Source of the DNA: Glandiceps talaboti
Taxonomy: Eukaryota > Hemichordata > Enteropneusta > Spengelidae
Length of the DNA stretch: 64,000 nt
Assembly (NCBI RefSeq): GCF_964340395.1
Contig: NC_135549.1
Span: 14,034,842-14,098,841, forward strand
Direction of reading: 5' to 3'
The notes under the pieces are model-generated. The model saw nothing but the letters and a program-made list of their open reading frames with translations, ran no database searches and was not told where the DNA came from. The translations under genes were made by a program, and so were the position numbers. Position 1 is the first letter of the stretch; each line of letters starts with the position of its first letter. Positions 12,694 through 31,200 of this stretch are shown piece by piece.

Positions 12694-13127
12694 ATTTATT
12701 ACTATCATGTAAAACGGACCTGATGAATGTGCTTAAAGCAGATCAGCCTGGCTTTACTGTTATTGTAATAGTCATCACTGGGGTTAATATCGGTGGTCTT
12801 AATCAAAAAAATTCTTAACTGTATACAATTATCTAATTTCAATGAATACAATTATTTCTAAATTGCATCATACAAATAAATGTGGGTTTTTTTAGTTGTG
12901 TTTCAATTTTTCGCACATACAGACATATACTGTAATTTCATATATATGTTTCTCAAAATATACATTCCTCAAAATATTTTCATTCATTTATCTAACGTGG
13001 ATAGCCCAGTTGGCTGATGCCAATCTTCCCTAGAGCCTTCTTATTGGCAGTTTTGTTAATTGTGAACTCTAAGTCAACAAGAATCTACATCTAGAGGACA
13101 CATAACAGATAGAGGGTTTGATCACTT

Positions 13128-13275
13128 GATTTCATGATTTACACTGATTGACTCATTGATTTCATGATTTACACTGATTGACTCGTTGATTTCATGATTT
13201 ACACTGATTGACTCATTGATTTCATTATTTACACTGATTGATTCATTGATTTCATGATTTACACTGATTGACTAA
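13128..13275. repeat. 30-bp minisatellite, about 5 units
   Basis: The unit TTTCATGATTTACACTGATT plus GACTCATTGA repeats with very few changes (one CATTATTT variant, one GATTCATT variant). Located between the hydrolase genes. Confidence 0.9.
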
Positions 13276-13320
13276 TGTTTCCCCTTCACAAACAGGTCAC
13301 AGTATTGCTTAGTCTATCAG

Positions 13321-13804
13321 CTAGCCCTCGGATGTTCTTCCAATAAAATACGACACACAGCCGAACAACGTTATCGAGGATGGAACATCCGAGGTCTAGC
13401 GAATGTCATCAGGATATAAATAACTGCCAATCAGAGAACCGTATTAGCGACAAGCACAAACAGAGGACAATATCCATGCATATTCCACTTAAGGAGGGGC
13501 TTGTATAAATAACCACCAATGCGTTAACTAAAGTGTGTGAATGACAATGTCTACACACTCATCAAACACAATTACCATAAACTGATAAGACATAGTAATG
13601 ACATAAATGTGTTTGCCAACACCTGCATGCAGAGATTGAATATATTAAAGTATATATATGCATATGGCCCAACCCACCGCTTATCGTGATCTCAATGGAA
13701 TGTCCGGTCTGAAAATGACATTCGCTAGACTGTTCGGGCAAGCCCTCACATGCAAACTTCGTTCGCTTATAGTTATAGCATCGAAAGAAAGCCCGAACGT
13801 CTAG
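13321..13804. mobile_element. Composite foldback, two hairpins in inverted arrangement, ending 9 bp from the paralogue B stop
   Basis: Hairpin 1 pairs 13321-13337 (CTAGCCCTCGGATGTTC) with 13383-13399. Hairpin 2 pairs 13725-13739 (CTAGACTGTTCGGGC) with 13791-13804. Between them, TCTAGCGAATGTCAT (13395-13409) is the exact reverse complement of 13715-13729, so the unit is symmetric overall. It lies where the 3' UTR of paralogue B should be. Confidence 0.6.
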
Positions 13805-13812
13805 CAGCAAGA

Positions 13813-19704
<5,892 letters not shown>

Positions 19705-21062
19705 TTCGGAAAAGTAGCGGAGGCCTACAGATTTCGGTTTTAGCTCACTATTTCATGAAATGCAAGACTTATCTGATACTTGCTGTTCAAAATTATAGAC
19801 CCTCGTGATCCAGCTCCTGTTGTGTTGTTGCTTTTTCTCGGAATTTGAACCCTCGCGACCTTTGAAGAGGTCGCAAACAACACCAAGCCTGTCAGTTATA
19901 GCCACTGCTTGATTGTCTCGGGGATGACTAGTTACTCCCTTTGACCACTGTCCAATATTTTTTCTTCTCTATTTTCACTTTCAAATTGTGGTCCGATCCC
20001 AGAGAAAAAAGGAACCATGACGACCATTTCACGCTAGTTTAAGGTTGAGGGCGCAATCTGCCGGCTGAAATACGGTTTTCGATGGTATTAGGTGCAAGAA
20101 AATTGCTTTAAACGAACAACCAATATCATTACGTATCATTGGATTAAATGAGAACATCAAGGTATGCGATGAAACGACTCTTTACCAAAAACAGCAACGT
20201 TCATACCTGCCACAAGATCCCATAACCTTTGACCTTCCCTCAAACCGGAAGTTTGTTAGTTCGTCACACGAGGTTGCGAGATTGGAAGTTTGGCATATTT
20301 CTGAAAGATCTCGGCATTATATACATCGTTGATTTGTCGTCCATACAGAGCAATAAAACTAAATATGTTGCTTCCAGAGGCAACCGAAGAAGACTCAACT
20401 ATAGTCGTAGGGAAGATTGGGGGTAAGTCACGGAAATATAACGTGTAATAATTATTGCGTTGTTCTCACATGTGTCAATGTCAAATGGTGCTCAGGAACA
20501 GTTTTGTTGAGACCATTGTTTTCATAGCTTTTACTTTCAATACCCTGTGAAGTGGTAAGACTTCAGAAATGGGATATATAAGCAATGATAGGGTTATTAG
20601 TGATGTATTTTAAAACAGTTGTTTAAAATGTTAAGAACTGTGGAATGCTGACAATCTCGATTCTTGGCACATTTTTGTAGAACATTTGCTAGCTTGGCAA
20701 TGATTAGTTCATTCGTGGAGGATCTATGGTTAATCATCATGATGGTATCGTTAGTTAGATCATGGATAGATCACCTTCCTACCCTCCATGGCTAGATACA
20801 GTTCGTATATGACGTAGGTGATCAAATCACCAGTCCAAAATTTAACAAAGCTGTCTCACTAATGATGAAATAATTTACAATGTGTTACAGGTTAAATCCG
20901 ATAACATTTTTTTAACAATAAGGAAGTGTTATCTATCATTATATTAAGGGCTCGATAGAACATAATTATTAGCAGAGTAAGTTGTGTAAACTTTGCTGCA
21001 ATAGTTCTTGATATTATACGTCAGACATAAAACTCTTTTTAGACATTAGTTTTTCTCATTAC

Positions 21063-21183
21063 ATGCGCATATAGACTGTAAGATACGTCGTGACGTTTCG
21101 CCCTCACCAGCCTCCTCTCTGTTAGGGGTTGGCCGATGGTTGAGGGTGCCCCGTCATGGCATACTTTACAGACTAATGCGCAT
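21063..21183. mobile_element. 121-bp foldback MITE, GCCCTCAC family
   Basis: Terminal inverted repeats begin ATGCGCAT followed by an AGACTGTAAG-like segment. The centre has CGCCCTCACCAG and a TTGAGGGTGCC partner. It lies about 340 bp upstream of the DNAJC2 ATG, so it could fall in the promoter or leader. No ORF. Confidence 0.65.
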
Positions 21184-21507
21184 ACAGTTAATATTTTACA
21201 CGTTTAAGTTTGTTATTAGAGTAGTATCTATTTTATAACGTGACCATGGCTTTGATTTTGTCATTTGATTAGAAGATCAAATGAAGATGTATCAGACATT
21301 AACACAAGATTTAAAGAAATGTATATGAATTATATGTTCAATGTAAATATTAAATCACTTACGAATAAAGAATTTTCTCTAGCAAATTTGAAATACCACC
21401 CCTTGTTAAAAATTTTTTCATCAATTTATATTTGGATTGATTCTGTGAGAATACACGGACCTGTTTAATCAGAAAGCAACATAGATGGATCAATAATATG
21501 ATATCAT

Positions 21508-21515
21508 TGACGTCA
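21508..21515. promoter_or_regulatory. CRE/ATF palindrome TGACGTCA just upstream of the DNAJC2 ATG
   Basis: A perfect TGACGTCA lies 5 bp before the start codon. A second perfect copy is at 22821-22828 in intron 1. CREB/ATF factors bind this sequence in animals; use here is inference and the transcription start is not mapped. Confidence 0.35.
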
Positions 21516-21520
21516 AGTAA

Positions 21521-24500
21521 ATGGAGATGTGGAAATGTGATCGATGTATTGATAGATTTGTTGTCAATTTGTATATAGCACCAATATCAGTGAAAGTAGA
21601 ACCAGTAGGTAGATGTATTGATAGATTTGTTGTCAATTTGTATACAGCACCAATATCAGTGAAAGTAGAACCAGTAGGTAGATGGTACCAAGCTTACATC
21701 ACCAGACGACATCACAAGAAGACATTATCTCACAGTGAAGCTGATTACACTTCTAGTAGTTCTGATGAAGAAGAAAATGATGACTTTATCGAAGAAGAGA
21801 ATGAAGCATTTCTACTGTCACTAGATCCAGGTGAATGGAAGGTAAGTATAGCATTCACCCTAAGCAGAATTTACAATAGAAAAAAAAATGTAATTGTTTG
21901 ACTGTTTATCTTTAGAAGGCATCTGAAGTGTTAACATCATTATCTGTTTACATTTTTATCTGTGCCACTAAACAAAACAAAAAAACACCAAATCATGTAC
22001 AACAAATGTAAATTAAGCTGTTGTTGATTTGAGAAATGATGGTTTGCTGCTGTTGATGGTTCAGTGATTGATTTATCATTTTGTACAAATCACAGACAAG
22101 GAATGTGTCTGTGTACAAATGTTTTGTCTCAGTGTACATGTATATTGTGTACCGGTAGTAATGTAAGTGTGAAGACGGTATAATGTGTGCATGCAAAATA
22201 CAATATTTATATATAATCCCATGAAATCAATGTTAGTTTTACGTCATAATGCTCCGAGTATGATTCCGCGGACTACGTACCACTACTTCATCGCGTATTA
22301 AAAATTGGAGCCCGACGGCTATGCAAATTACATAATCGCGTGACCTGTCGCGAGGTCAAGCTTACCATGGTATCGGTCGGGCCGGTCGCGGTTCTGTGGT
22401 TTCTCAACCAAAATTATCGGTTATAACCTTGCGATGTACATGTAATATCGAATTTAGTTTAAAACGTAAGTAGAATTTGTCTGAATACGACTTTTGTGCC
22501 GTCATTTTAATCATATTTTCTCGGGTTGTGTAAGTTCGGAGATCTGAGCGACGGAAAATCGTAAGTAAGCTTGCCGGCTGCTACATCGATAATCTACGTG
22601 ATTTTTAAATATAATAAAATGTATCAAATAAAAATAAAAGGACTTCTACGTATCAAACTCATGCCATCCAAGGATATATGTAACGTAATGTATGCATTTA
22701 CGTTTTGAAAGCACGTAATTATTACGATAAACTTGATCGTAGCGTAGGATTGACTCGAACAGTACGGAGAAAAAATAGTTCGGTAGAACAGGGGTGATAT
22801 GCTCTGAAATCACCCCTGTTTGACGTCACACAGTAGAAGATATGCACGTATTTATGTGATAAAGTTAAATACACAAGAAGTTAGAATCTACTATGGTTAA
22901 AGTAATGTATGTGACATGATTAAATTTTGGAATTGATTTTAAATTTGTAGTTGAAGTAATGTATATTGTAATGTAGGGAGATTATATGGATAGCTTTTAC
23001 AGAAACAAGTTCCTTCTTCTACTCATATGATAATGATCTTTAGACAGACCATAATGTGTTCAATGTTGTTCTATCTTGCCAGGATCAAGACCATTACAAA
23101 GTTTTAGGCATAAGTAAATTGAGATACAGAGCAACAGCAAACCAAATCAAACAAGCCTGTAAGTAACAACTCTTTTTTCACCCTCAATTTACACATTGTA
23201 GACACAATGCCAGAGTCCCCTCCAAGATGATATATATAGTACTCAATGCAACCCCACATTTTAAATCATAATACTAACAATGTTTACATCAATCCAGAGT
23301 TGGAAAATTAGATATTATTTTTCTTTGTTCAGCCAAGGTTAATACAAGTGACCTAAGGGGCCCTTGTCATTATGAGTCACTAGACGAGTAGTGACAACCC
23401 TTAGGTCACGAGTATTTTCCAGCTGAATGAAGAAAAATATTGGAGAATAATATAATTATACCATCGCCAGTAATATTGTTAAAAAATCAGGGAAAGTAAT
23501 GGCAATTTTGAGGATTTTGACTCATATTTCAAACACAACAGAAGAATCAGTGATGTCATGACATAGATGCATAGAATGACCAAGGTATATATTTCATATT
23601 TTATGTTGAATCTGGCTCATGTATGTTGTTTTTACTGTCCTATTTTGTAGATAAAAAGAAAGTTTTAAAACATCATCCAGATAAACGTGCATCAGTTAAA
23701 ACTGAACCTAGGAAAGATGGTGATGATGATTACTTTACGTGTATCACTAAAGGTAAGATTTTTTTGTCATGAGGTAAGATTTTGTGTTATGAGGTAAGTC
23801 TCATGAGGCAAGATTTAGTGTCATGGGGTAAAATTTTGTGTTGTGAGGTAAGGTTTTGTGGCATGCGGTAAGTTTTTGTGTTGTGAGGTAAGATTACTCC
23901 AATATCACCGTTGAATACTTTTGTGTCATGGATAAATCAAAAGTGTCAAATATTTGGTATAGCTTATCGTATGATGACTAATATGTATACCCTACTACTA
24001 CAACTACTACTACGTACCACTACTATGGCAACTACTACTACTACTATGACTACTACTACTACTACAACTACTACTACCACTACCACCACCACCACCACCA
24101 ATAAACTGTATAAATTTATGGGTTTTGTTCATTAGCATATGAAATTCTTGGAAATAAACAAAAGAGAAGAGCTTATGACAGCGTAGATCCAGAATTTGAT
24201 GATGCCATTCCATCAGCAAATCAGGACTCTAAGGACAATTTCTTCAAACTTTTCACAGATGTAATTGACAGAAATGCAAGGTAAGAACTGTAAGAACAGT
24301 GATTTCAAGTCATTTTTGTGTAATAAGGAAAGGTAAGAGCTATTCTTGACTGCAGAGTGACACCATGGTCAAGTACCATAGTTCGCTGTACATTTGTACA
24401 GGCCAGCCTGACTATAGGTGCTGTGAAAGACAACAAATCTCATTATTTAAATTCTGCAATAATTCGTTGCAGTAATCCTTATATCTAGCAAGACAGGTTG

Positions 24501-27500
24501 ATAGTACAATTAATTATCAAACCTGTACCTGCTGAGCTGAGAGGTGTTTTGGAGAGTATGTTTTGGGCAAATTTATATACCTAGATGACCTGTGGCTAGG
24601 CATGAGAGTAACAGATTACACATTTTCCTATTGAATTTAATTCTTGTACAGATGGATAGTTAGACAGCGTCCGTCATAACAATGGCGCTTGAGGATAAAA
24701 TATTCACTGACAGTTTAAGAGATGTCGTGGCAAATTAAGAGTATTATTTGTAAAATATATAACATTCAACAAAAATCCAATTACCACATTTTTAATGCAC
24801 AGTCTTTGCCAAATGTATAAAGAATGTTTGATTCACTTTGCCCATTGTCCTTTCAGATGGAGTACAACAAAACGAGTACCAAGACTAGGTGATATGAACT
24901 CTTCTATAGATGATGTGGATGACTTCTATCGGTTCTGGTAAGATTTATACTAGTAGCTTCTCAGTATTGTCTCTGGTAAGATTTATACTAGTAACTTCTC
25001 AGTATTGTCTCTGGTAAGATTTATACTAGTAACCTCTCTCTAGTATATCTGGTAAAATTTATACTAGCAACCTCTCTCTAGTATCTGTGGTAAGATTAAT
25101 ACTAGCAACCTCTCTCTAGTATCTCTGGTAAGATTTATACCAGCAACCTATCTCTAGTATATCTGGTAAGATTTATACTAGCAACCTCTCTCTAGTATAT
25201 CTGGTAAGATTTATACTAGCAACCTCTCGCTAGTATATCTGGTAAGATTTATACTAGTAACCTCTCTCTAGTATATCTGGTAAGATTTATACTAGCAACC
25301 TCTCTCTAGTATATCTGGTAAGATTTATACTAGTAACCTCTCTCTAGTATATCTGGTAAGATTTATACTAGTAACCTCTCGCTAGTATCTCTGGTAAGAT
25401 TTATACTAGTAACCTCTCTCTAGTATATCTGGTAAGATTTATACTAGTAACCTCTCGCTAGTATCTCTGGTAAGATTTATACTAGTAACCTCTCTCTAGT
25501 ATATCTGGTAAGATTTATACTAGTAACCTCTCGCTAGTATATCTGGTAAGATTTATACTAGCAACCTCTCTCTAGTATATCTGGTAAGATTTATACTAGT
25601 AACCTCTCTCTAGTATATCTGGTAAGATTTATACTAGTAACCTCTCGCTAGTATATCTGGTAAGATTTATACTAGTAACCTCTCTCTAGTATATCTGGTA
25701 AGATTTATACTAGTAACCTCTCGCTAGTATCTCTGGTAAGATTTATACTAGCAACCTCTCTCTAGTATATCTGGTAAGATTTATACTAGCAACCTCTCGC
25801 TAGTATCTCTGGTAAGATTTATACTAGTAACCTCTCTCTAGTATATCTGGTAAGATTTATACTAGCAACCTCTCGCTAGTATCTCTGGTAAGATTTATAC
25901 TAGTAACCTCTCTCTAGTATATCTGGTAAGATTTATACTAGCAACCTCTCTCTAGTATATCTGGTAAGATTTATACTAGTAACCTATCTCTAGTATATCT
26001 GGTAAGATTTATACTAGCAACCTCTCGCTAGTATCTCTGGTAAGATTTATACTAGCAACCTCTCTCTAGTATCTCTGGTAAGATTTATACTAGTAACCTC
26101 TCTCTAGTATATCTGTTAAGATTTATACTAGCAACCTCTCTCTAGTATATCTGGTAAGATTTATACTAGCAACCTCTCGCTAGTATCTCTGGTAAGATTT
26201 ATACTAGTAACCTCTCTCTAGTATATCTGGTAAGATTTATACTAGCAACCTCTCGCTAGTATCTCTGGTAAGATTTATACTAGTAACCTCTCTCTAGTAT
26301 ATCTGGTAAGATTTATACTAGCAACCTCTCGCTAGTATCTCTGGTAAGATTTATACTAGCAACCTCTCGCTAGTATCTCTGGTAAGATTTATACTAGTAA
26401 CCTCTCTCTAGTATATCTGGTAAGATTTATACTAGTAACCTCTCTCTAGTATCTCTGGTAAGATTTATACTAGTAACCTATCTCTAGTATATCTGGTAAG
26501 ATTTATACTAGTAACCTCTCTCTAGTATATCTGGTAAGATTTATACTAGTAACCTATCTCTAGTATCTCTGGTAAGATTTATACTAGCAACCTCTCTCTA
26601 GTATATCTGGTAAGATTTATACTAGTAACCTCTCTCTAGTATCTCTGGTAAGATTTACACTGGCAACCTCTCTCTAGTATCTCTGGTAAGATTTATACTA
26701 GTAACCTCTCGCTAGTATCTCTGGTAAGATTTATACTAGCAACCTCTCTCTAGTATCTCTGGTAAGATTTACACTGGTAACCTCTCTCTAGTATCTCTGG
26801 TAAGATTTACACTGGTAACCTCTCTCTAGTATCTCTGGTAAGATTTATACTAGTAACCTCTCTCTAGTATCTGTGGTAAGATTTATACTGGCAACCTCTC
26901 TCTAGTATCTCTGGTAAGATTTATACTAGCAACCTCTCTCTAGTATATCTGGTAAGATTTATACTAGTAACCTCTCTCTAGTATATCTGTTAAGATTTAT
27001 ACTAGCAACCTCTCTCTAGTATATCTGGTAAGATTTATACTAGCAACCTCTCGCTAGTATCTCTGGTAAGATTTATACTAGTAACCTCTCTCTAGTATAT
27101 CTGGTAAGATTTATACTAGCAACCTCTCTCTAGTATATCTGGTAAGATTTATACTAGTAACCTCTCTCTAGTATATCTGGTAAGATTTATACTAGTAACC
27201 TCTCTCTAGTATATCTGGTAAGATTTATACTAGCAACCTCTCTCTAGTATCTCTCACAAGCCTTCATATGAAGTACAGAGTAATTGGCACGACAGCAATC
27301 ACTGTCAGCATTGCAGATATTGCTGTTCATTATTATCACTGTCAGTGACTTCTTTGTAATACACAGTGACATATTTTTTTTTGCAAAACGTCCAGATATA
27401 ACTACTGAGAGAAATGTTACATTTAATAATAATAATGCTTTCTTTTCCCAGATTCAAAAAGGGCATAATAATCAGATGCAAATATATAGGAAGAATTGTA

Positions 27501-28183
27501 CAATAAGATGAGAAAATGGAAATTAGTTGTCATGGCATTTAAGGTTTTATGTACGCTAAAAGTGCTTTCTTTACTGATTATGAAACCATACAACATACAA
27601 TACATGAGAATGTCTTAAATGTCAGGTATGTCATGGTAACAGAATTTCAGTGTGATGATATCTATGTGTAGTTTTTTTTGGGAAAAGAGTGTTCATTTCA
27701 ACAAATCTAGAACACTTTCACCTGTATGTGAGTAATGAGTGTCTCTTTAAATTCCCTGTAGGTATGATTTTGAATCGTGGAGAGAGTTCTCGTATCTGGA
27801 TGAAGAAGAGAAAGAAAAGGGACAAGATAGAGATGAAAGAAAATGGATAGAAAGGCAGAACAAAATCGCAAGACAAAAAAGAAAAAAGGAAGAAATGGCA
27901 AGAATAAGACAACTAGTTGGTGAGTAATGTCTAGGCCAGAATGAGTGAGTAAGAGAGAGAAGTGAACAAATGGGTAGATCAGGGTTTTAGTTAAGGGTGG
28001 TAAGTAGGTAAAATCTACCAGAGTTCCCCAGTCATTTTACCAAGGTTCCCACCCAATGTATTGGAATGTATATACAGTGTATTGGAAACTATGCCTGTTT
28101 TACCACATTCTCCCATATTGTTACCAGGGTTCCCCAACCATAGCAAAAACACTGGTAGGTGGATAGATTGATCAGTCGATTGA

Positions 28184-28243
<60 letters not shown>

Positions 28244-31200
28244 AATGGCTTGATGGCTTGATGGGTAGTAGTAAGGTTGGTAGTGATTGGGATATGGTGT
28301 ATCAATCCATAGTCATTGAATATGTATCCAAAAGGTGTCCACGGATTGGCCGAAATATGGAACATTTTGATTGAATAGTTGTGTAATAGCCAATAAGAGA
28401 TGGGATTATGGCCGTATGACTATGAACAACACCACACAACAAAAGTTCTGAAATTGTTCTAATTATCATAATGTCCATTTTCTTTGTTGAACAGACAATG
28501 CATATACATGTGATCCAAGAATCAAGAAATTCAAAGAAGATGAGAAGAGAAGGAAAGAAGAAGAAAAGAGAGCCAAGCAGGAGGCTGTAAGGTTAGCAGC
28601 AGAGGAAAAAGAAAGGGTAGGTGTCCAGTTGATAAGACTAATGACAGGTCATTTTAGTAAATCAACTTACTTGAATCATTCCTCTGAGGTGCTAGACCCA
28701 TCAAAAAAATTCAGCCTGTGTTTTGTAGTCATTACCGACAGAGACTCAAAATGACAGGATTGTTTCTCAAGTGATGATAATGAATGTAATGAGAAAGATA
28801 GTTGTAATATGGTAAATATTTTGAAATATGTTGATATAGTTATGAAATTTTGCATCAATTACTAATGATATGAAACACGACTGGAATAAAGCTTGCCTAC
28901 AGTTTGATCAAATAGGGAACTTGCAAACCAAACTGAGCATGCTCAGATGCAAAGCACTATCGGATTATCTGTTGTTATCATAATACCTAATCTGGCAATA
29001 CTGATAAAATAAACCTTCCACAATGATCAGGGTGACTATGAATTGATTATTTGTGGTTAAAAACAATGTCACATTATTGTTTACAATACTATTTGATTAG
29101 TATTTATTATCACATTTCCCATGATGCAACATTCAACATGGTGGGTTTGCAAGTTCCCTATTGTGAAACGTAACTTGAACTAAAATTTCTAAGCAAATGA
29201 ATTGTGTAGAATCTAGGTAATATTACCAGTGTTGAAATCTTTGCAACTAGGGCTGTTTAATACTTATAGTGTGTAAGGAACACTGTGGTGGGGCGCCCTC
29301 ACACATGGTGATGGCATAGCGACACACATATCTTACAGTCTATATTTTACGTACTGATATCTATATTGTTCATGGATCATTTCAGGAAAGAAAAGCTAAG
29401 TTGGAAGCAGAGAGATTAGCAAAAGAGAAAGAAGAGGAAGAAGCAAGGGTGAAGGTTAGTCAGATTTACTAAGATCCTGTGATGTGAACCAGCAAAGTGT
29501 TTGAACTGACTAAATAAGAATGGTAGAGGTTAACTGTCCTTTGTATTATGGTCATTTAAATATACTGTTAGTGAGCAGTTTGCCATTAAATGACATTGCC
29601 CAAGAATTAGTCTGCAAGATACAGACATTCATGCCACACTATCAGCCAGAACTAAGAAGCTTGACAGGGCTGAACAACACGACGTATCGTACAGTCTACC
29701 CAAGAATGGAATGAGCCTGTATTACAAGCAATGTGGCTGCAGAGAAGCACAATAGAGTAACTTGTAGTGTAACTTTTAACTTTATTGTTGTTTGATGACT
29801 ACTACTAGGCACAAGCAGCAAAGAAGGAAAAAGAAGCTCTGAGGAAAGCACTGAAGAAAGAAAGAAAGTTTTTCAGGGACACTTGCAAGGTGAGATACGT
29901 GTTGATCAGTCACTGTATTGAAAACATTGAAAAAAGCACCTACATACACTTCATTGAACAGTAATGGCCATAGACACTTAACTAGGAACAACCCTAAAGC
30001 TGTTAAAATGTCCTAACAAAAGTGACTGCAAAAAGATGGGTTTTGAATTTCTCAAGAGTGAGTGACTGATGTAGTTTAACCAAGATAAAAGCCAGTACAT
30101 GTACACAAAAACTGCTACCACAGGGGACAAAAATATTCATGTTTGAACATCAACATATGAAAATACAATTGATTACAACAACCTAATACACTATAGACAA
30201 CAGGATTGTTTTCTTTTTGTTTGGCCCTACATTTGAAGGTGGAATCAGAAGTGGAATCAGATCCACGACATAAACTTTAATTAGGTTTTTTCTGTTGTCG
30301 AAGCATATCTTTTGCATTGGCATGTGTATTGTACTTATGTTGAATTGGGGTTGAAGATTCATTGTATGATTTAAATATCAACATGACTGATTTAATTTGA
30401 AAAATATTGGGACCCATTCCATGATGTCAACCATTTAATCTCAGTATGTCTATGTTATTGATACATCTTTGTTCTTACCTCAACAGAAATATGATTATTT
30501 TACAACAAATGAGACCGAAGCTGTTCGGCAAATGCAAGAAGTTGAAAAAATTTGTGAAAAACTTAATTTACTTAGGTATGTCATTCTAAGTATATTTATT
30601 TTGTTATTCTAACAGTGTAGTTCCATTCTATGATAATGTGTCCTATACAATCATACATATTATTCCACATCTTGCAATGAATTATTTTACATCCTCAAGT
30701 CAAAGGTAATTGGGTAGATGACAATTTTGTGAATTACCAAGGTTTATGATGTGTATTATTGTAAGTTAACTCACACATATACCAGTACATTGGTAGTATT
30801 ATGTGTTGTGCATGTTTAAACATTTTTAAAAAAAGACACGAAACTTGTTTATATTTGTTTACAAACTTACTAGTCTAGTCGGGTTTATTAAATTAACAAC
30901 TTTAAAAGCCAGCAAAAACAAAAACAGAAATGTATGAACCACTGAATCCTGTGACATAGTATCTCTGTTTATATCAGTTATCGCAAGTTTTACTTGTTGC
31001 AATACCAAGTTGAATATTTTGTATTTTTGTTTGTGTAGTTTACAGCAACTCAATGCATCTCTAAAAGGTTCTGAAGAAGATGCCAAAACTGCATACTATG
31101 AACAGGTGAGAGACACAACAAGTATATATGTGTTTCTAAGTAAGCTTTTGGTATTTACAGAGCATTACTGTAGCTTTTCCTCACTGTATAAATGTTCATG

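Larger units (their letters stand above)
10142..13127. other. 5' flank of paralogue A and spacer to paralogue B
   Basis: The promoter of paralogue A should lie in the first few hundred bases. A short AT palindrome (ATCAAATTT ... AAATTTGAT) is near 10312-10341. From 11 kb on the sequence is AT-rich, with foldbacks at 11945-12205 and 12505-12693. A 95-aa frame at 10470-10757 has weak PAN-domain flavour and is not called. Confidence 0.5.
19705..21520. promoter_or_regulatory. Intergenic region between divergent paralogue B and DNAJC2, presumed promoters
   Basis: About 1.8 kb between two divergently oriented start codons, so both promoters should lie here or in unrecognised 5' exons. The part at 19800-20450 is richer in CpG than its surroundings. 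A strong donor (GGG then GTAAGTC) near 20421 could end a non-coding DNAJC2 leader exon, with possible acceptors at 21271-21272 or 21471-21472. The 121-bp foldback at 21063-21183 is inside. No TATA box stands out. Nothing else coding is seen. Confidence 0.4.

Noticed and set aside
19820-19900. tRNA-like segment on the minus strand with GGTTCAAATT and a GCGACC/GGTCGC stem
   Set aside because: The T-stem does not pair properly and no acceptor stem or clean A box can be drawn; at most a decayed tRNA-derived repeat.
24935-27252. CRISPR-like array
   Set aside because: Units are contiguous with no unique spacers, and the host is a eukaryote; it is a minisatellite.
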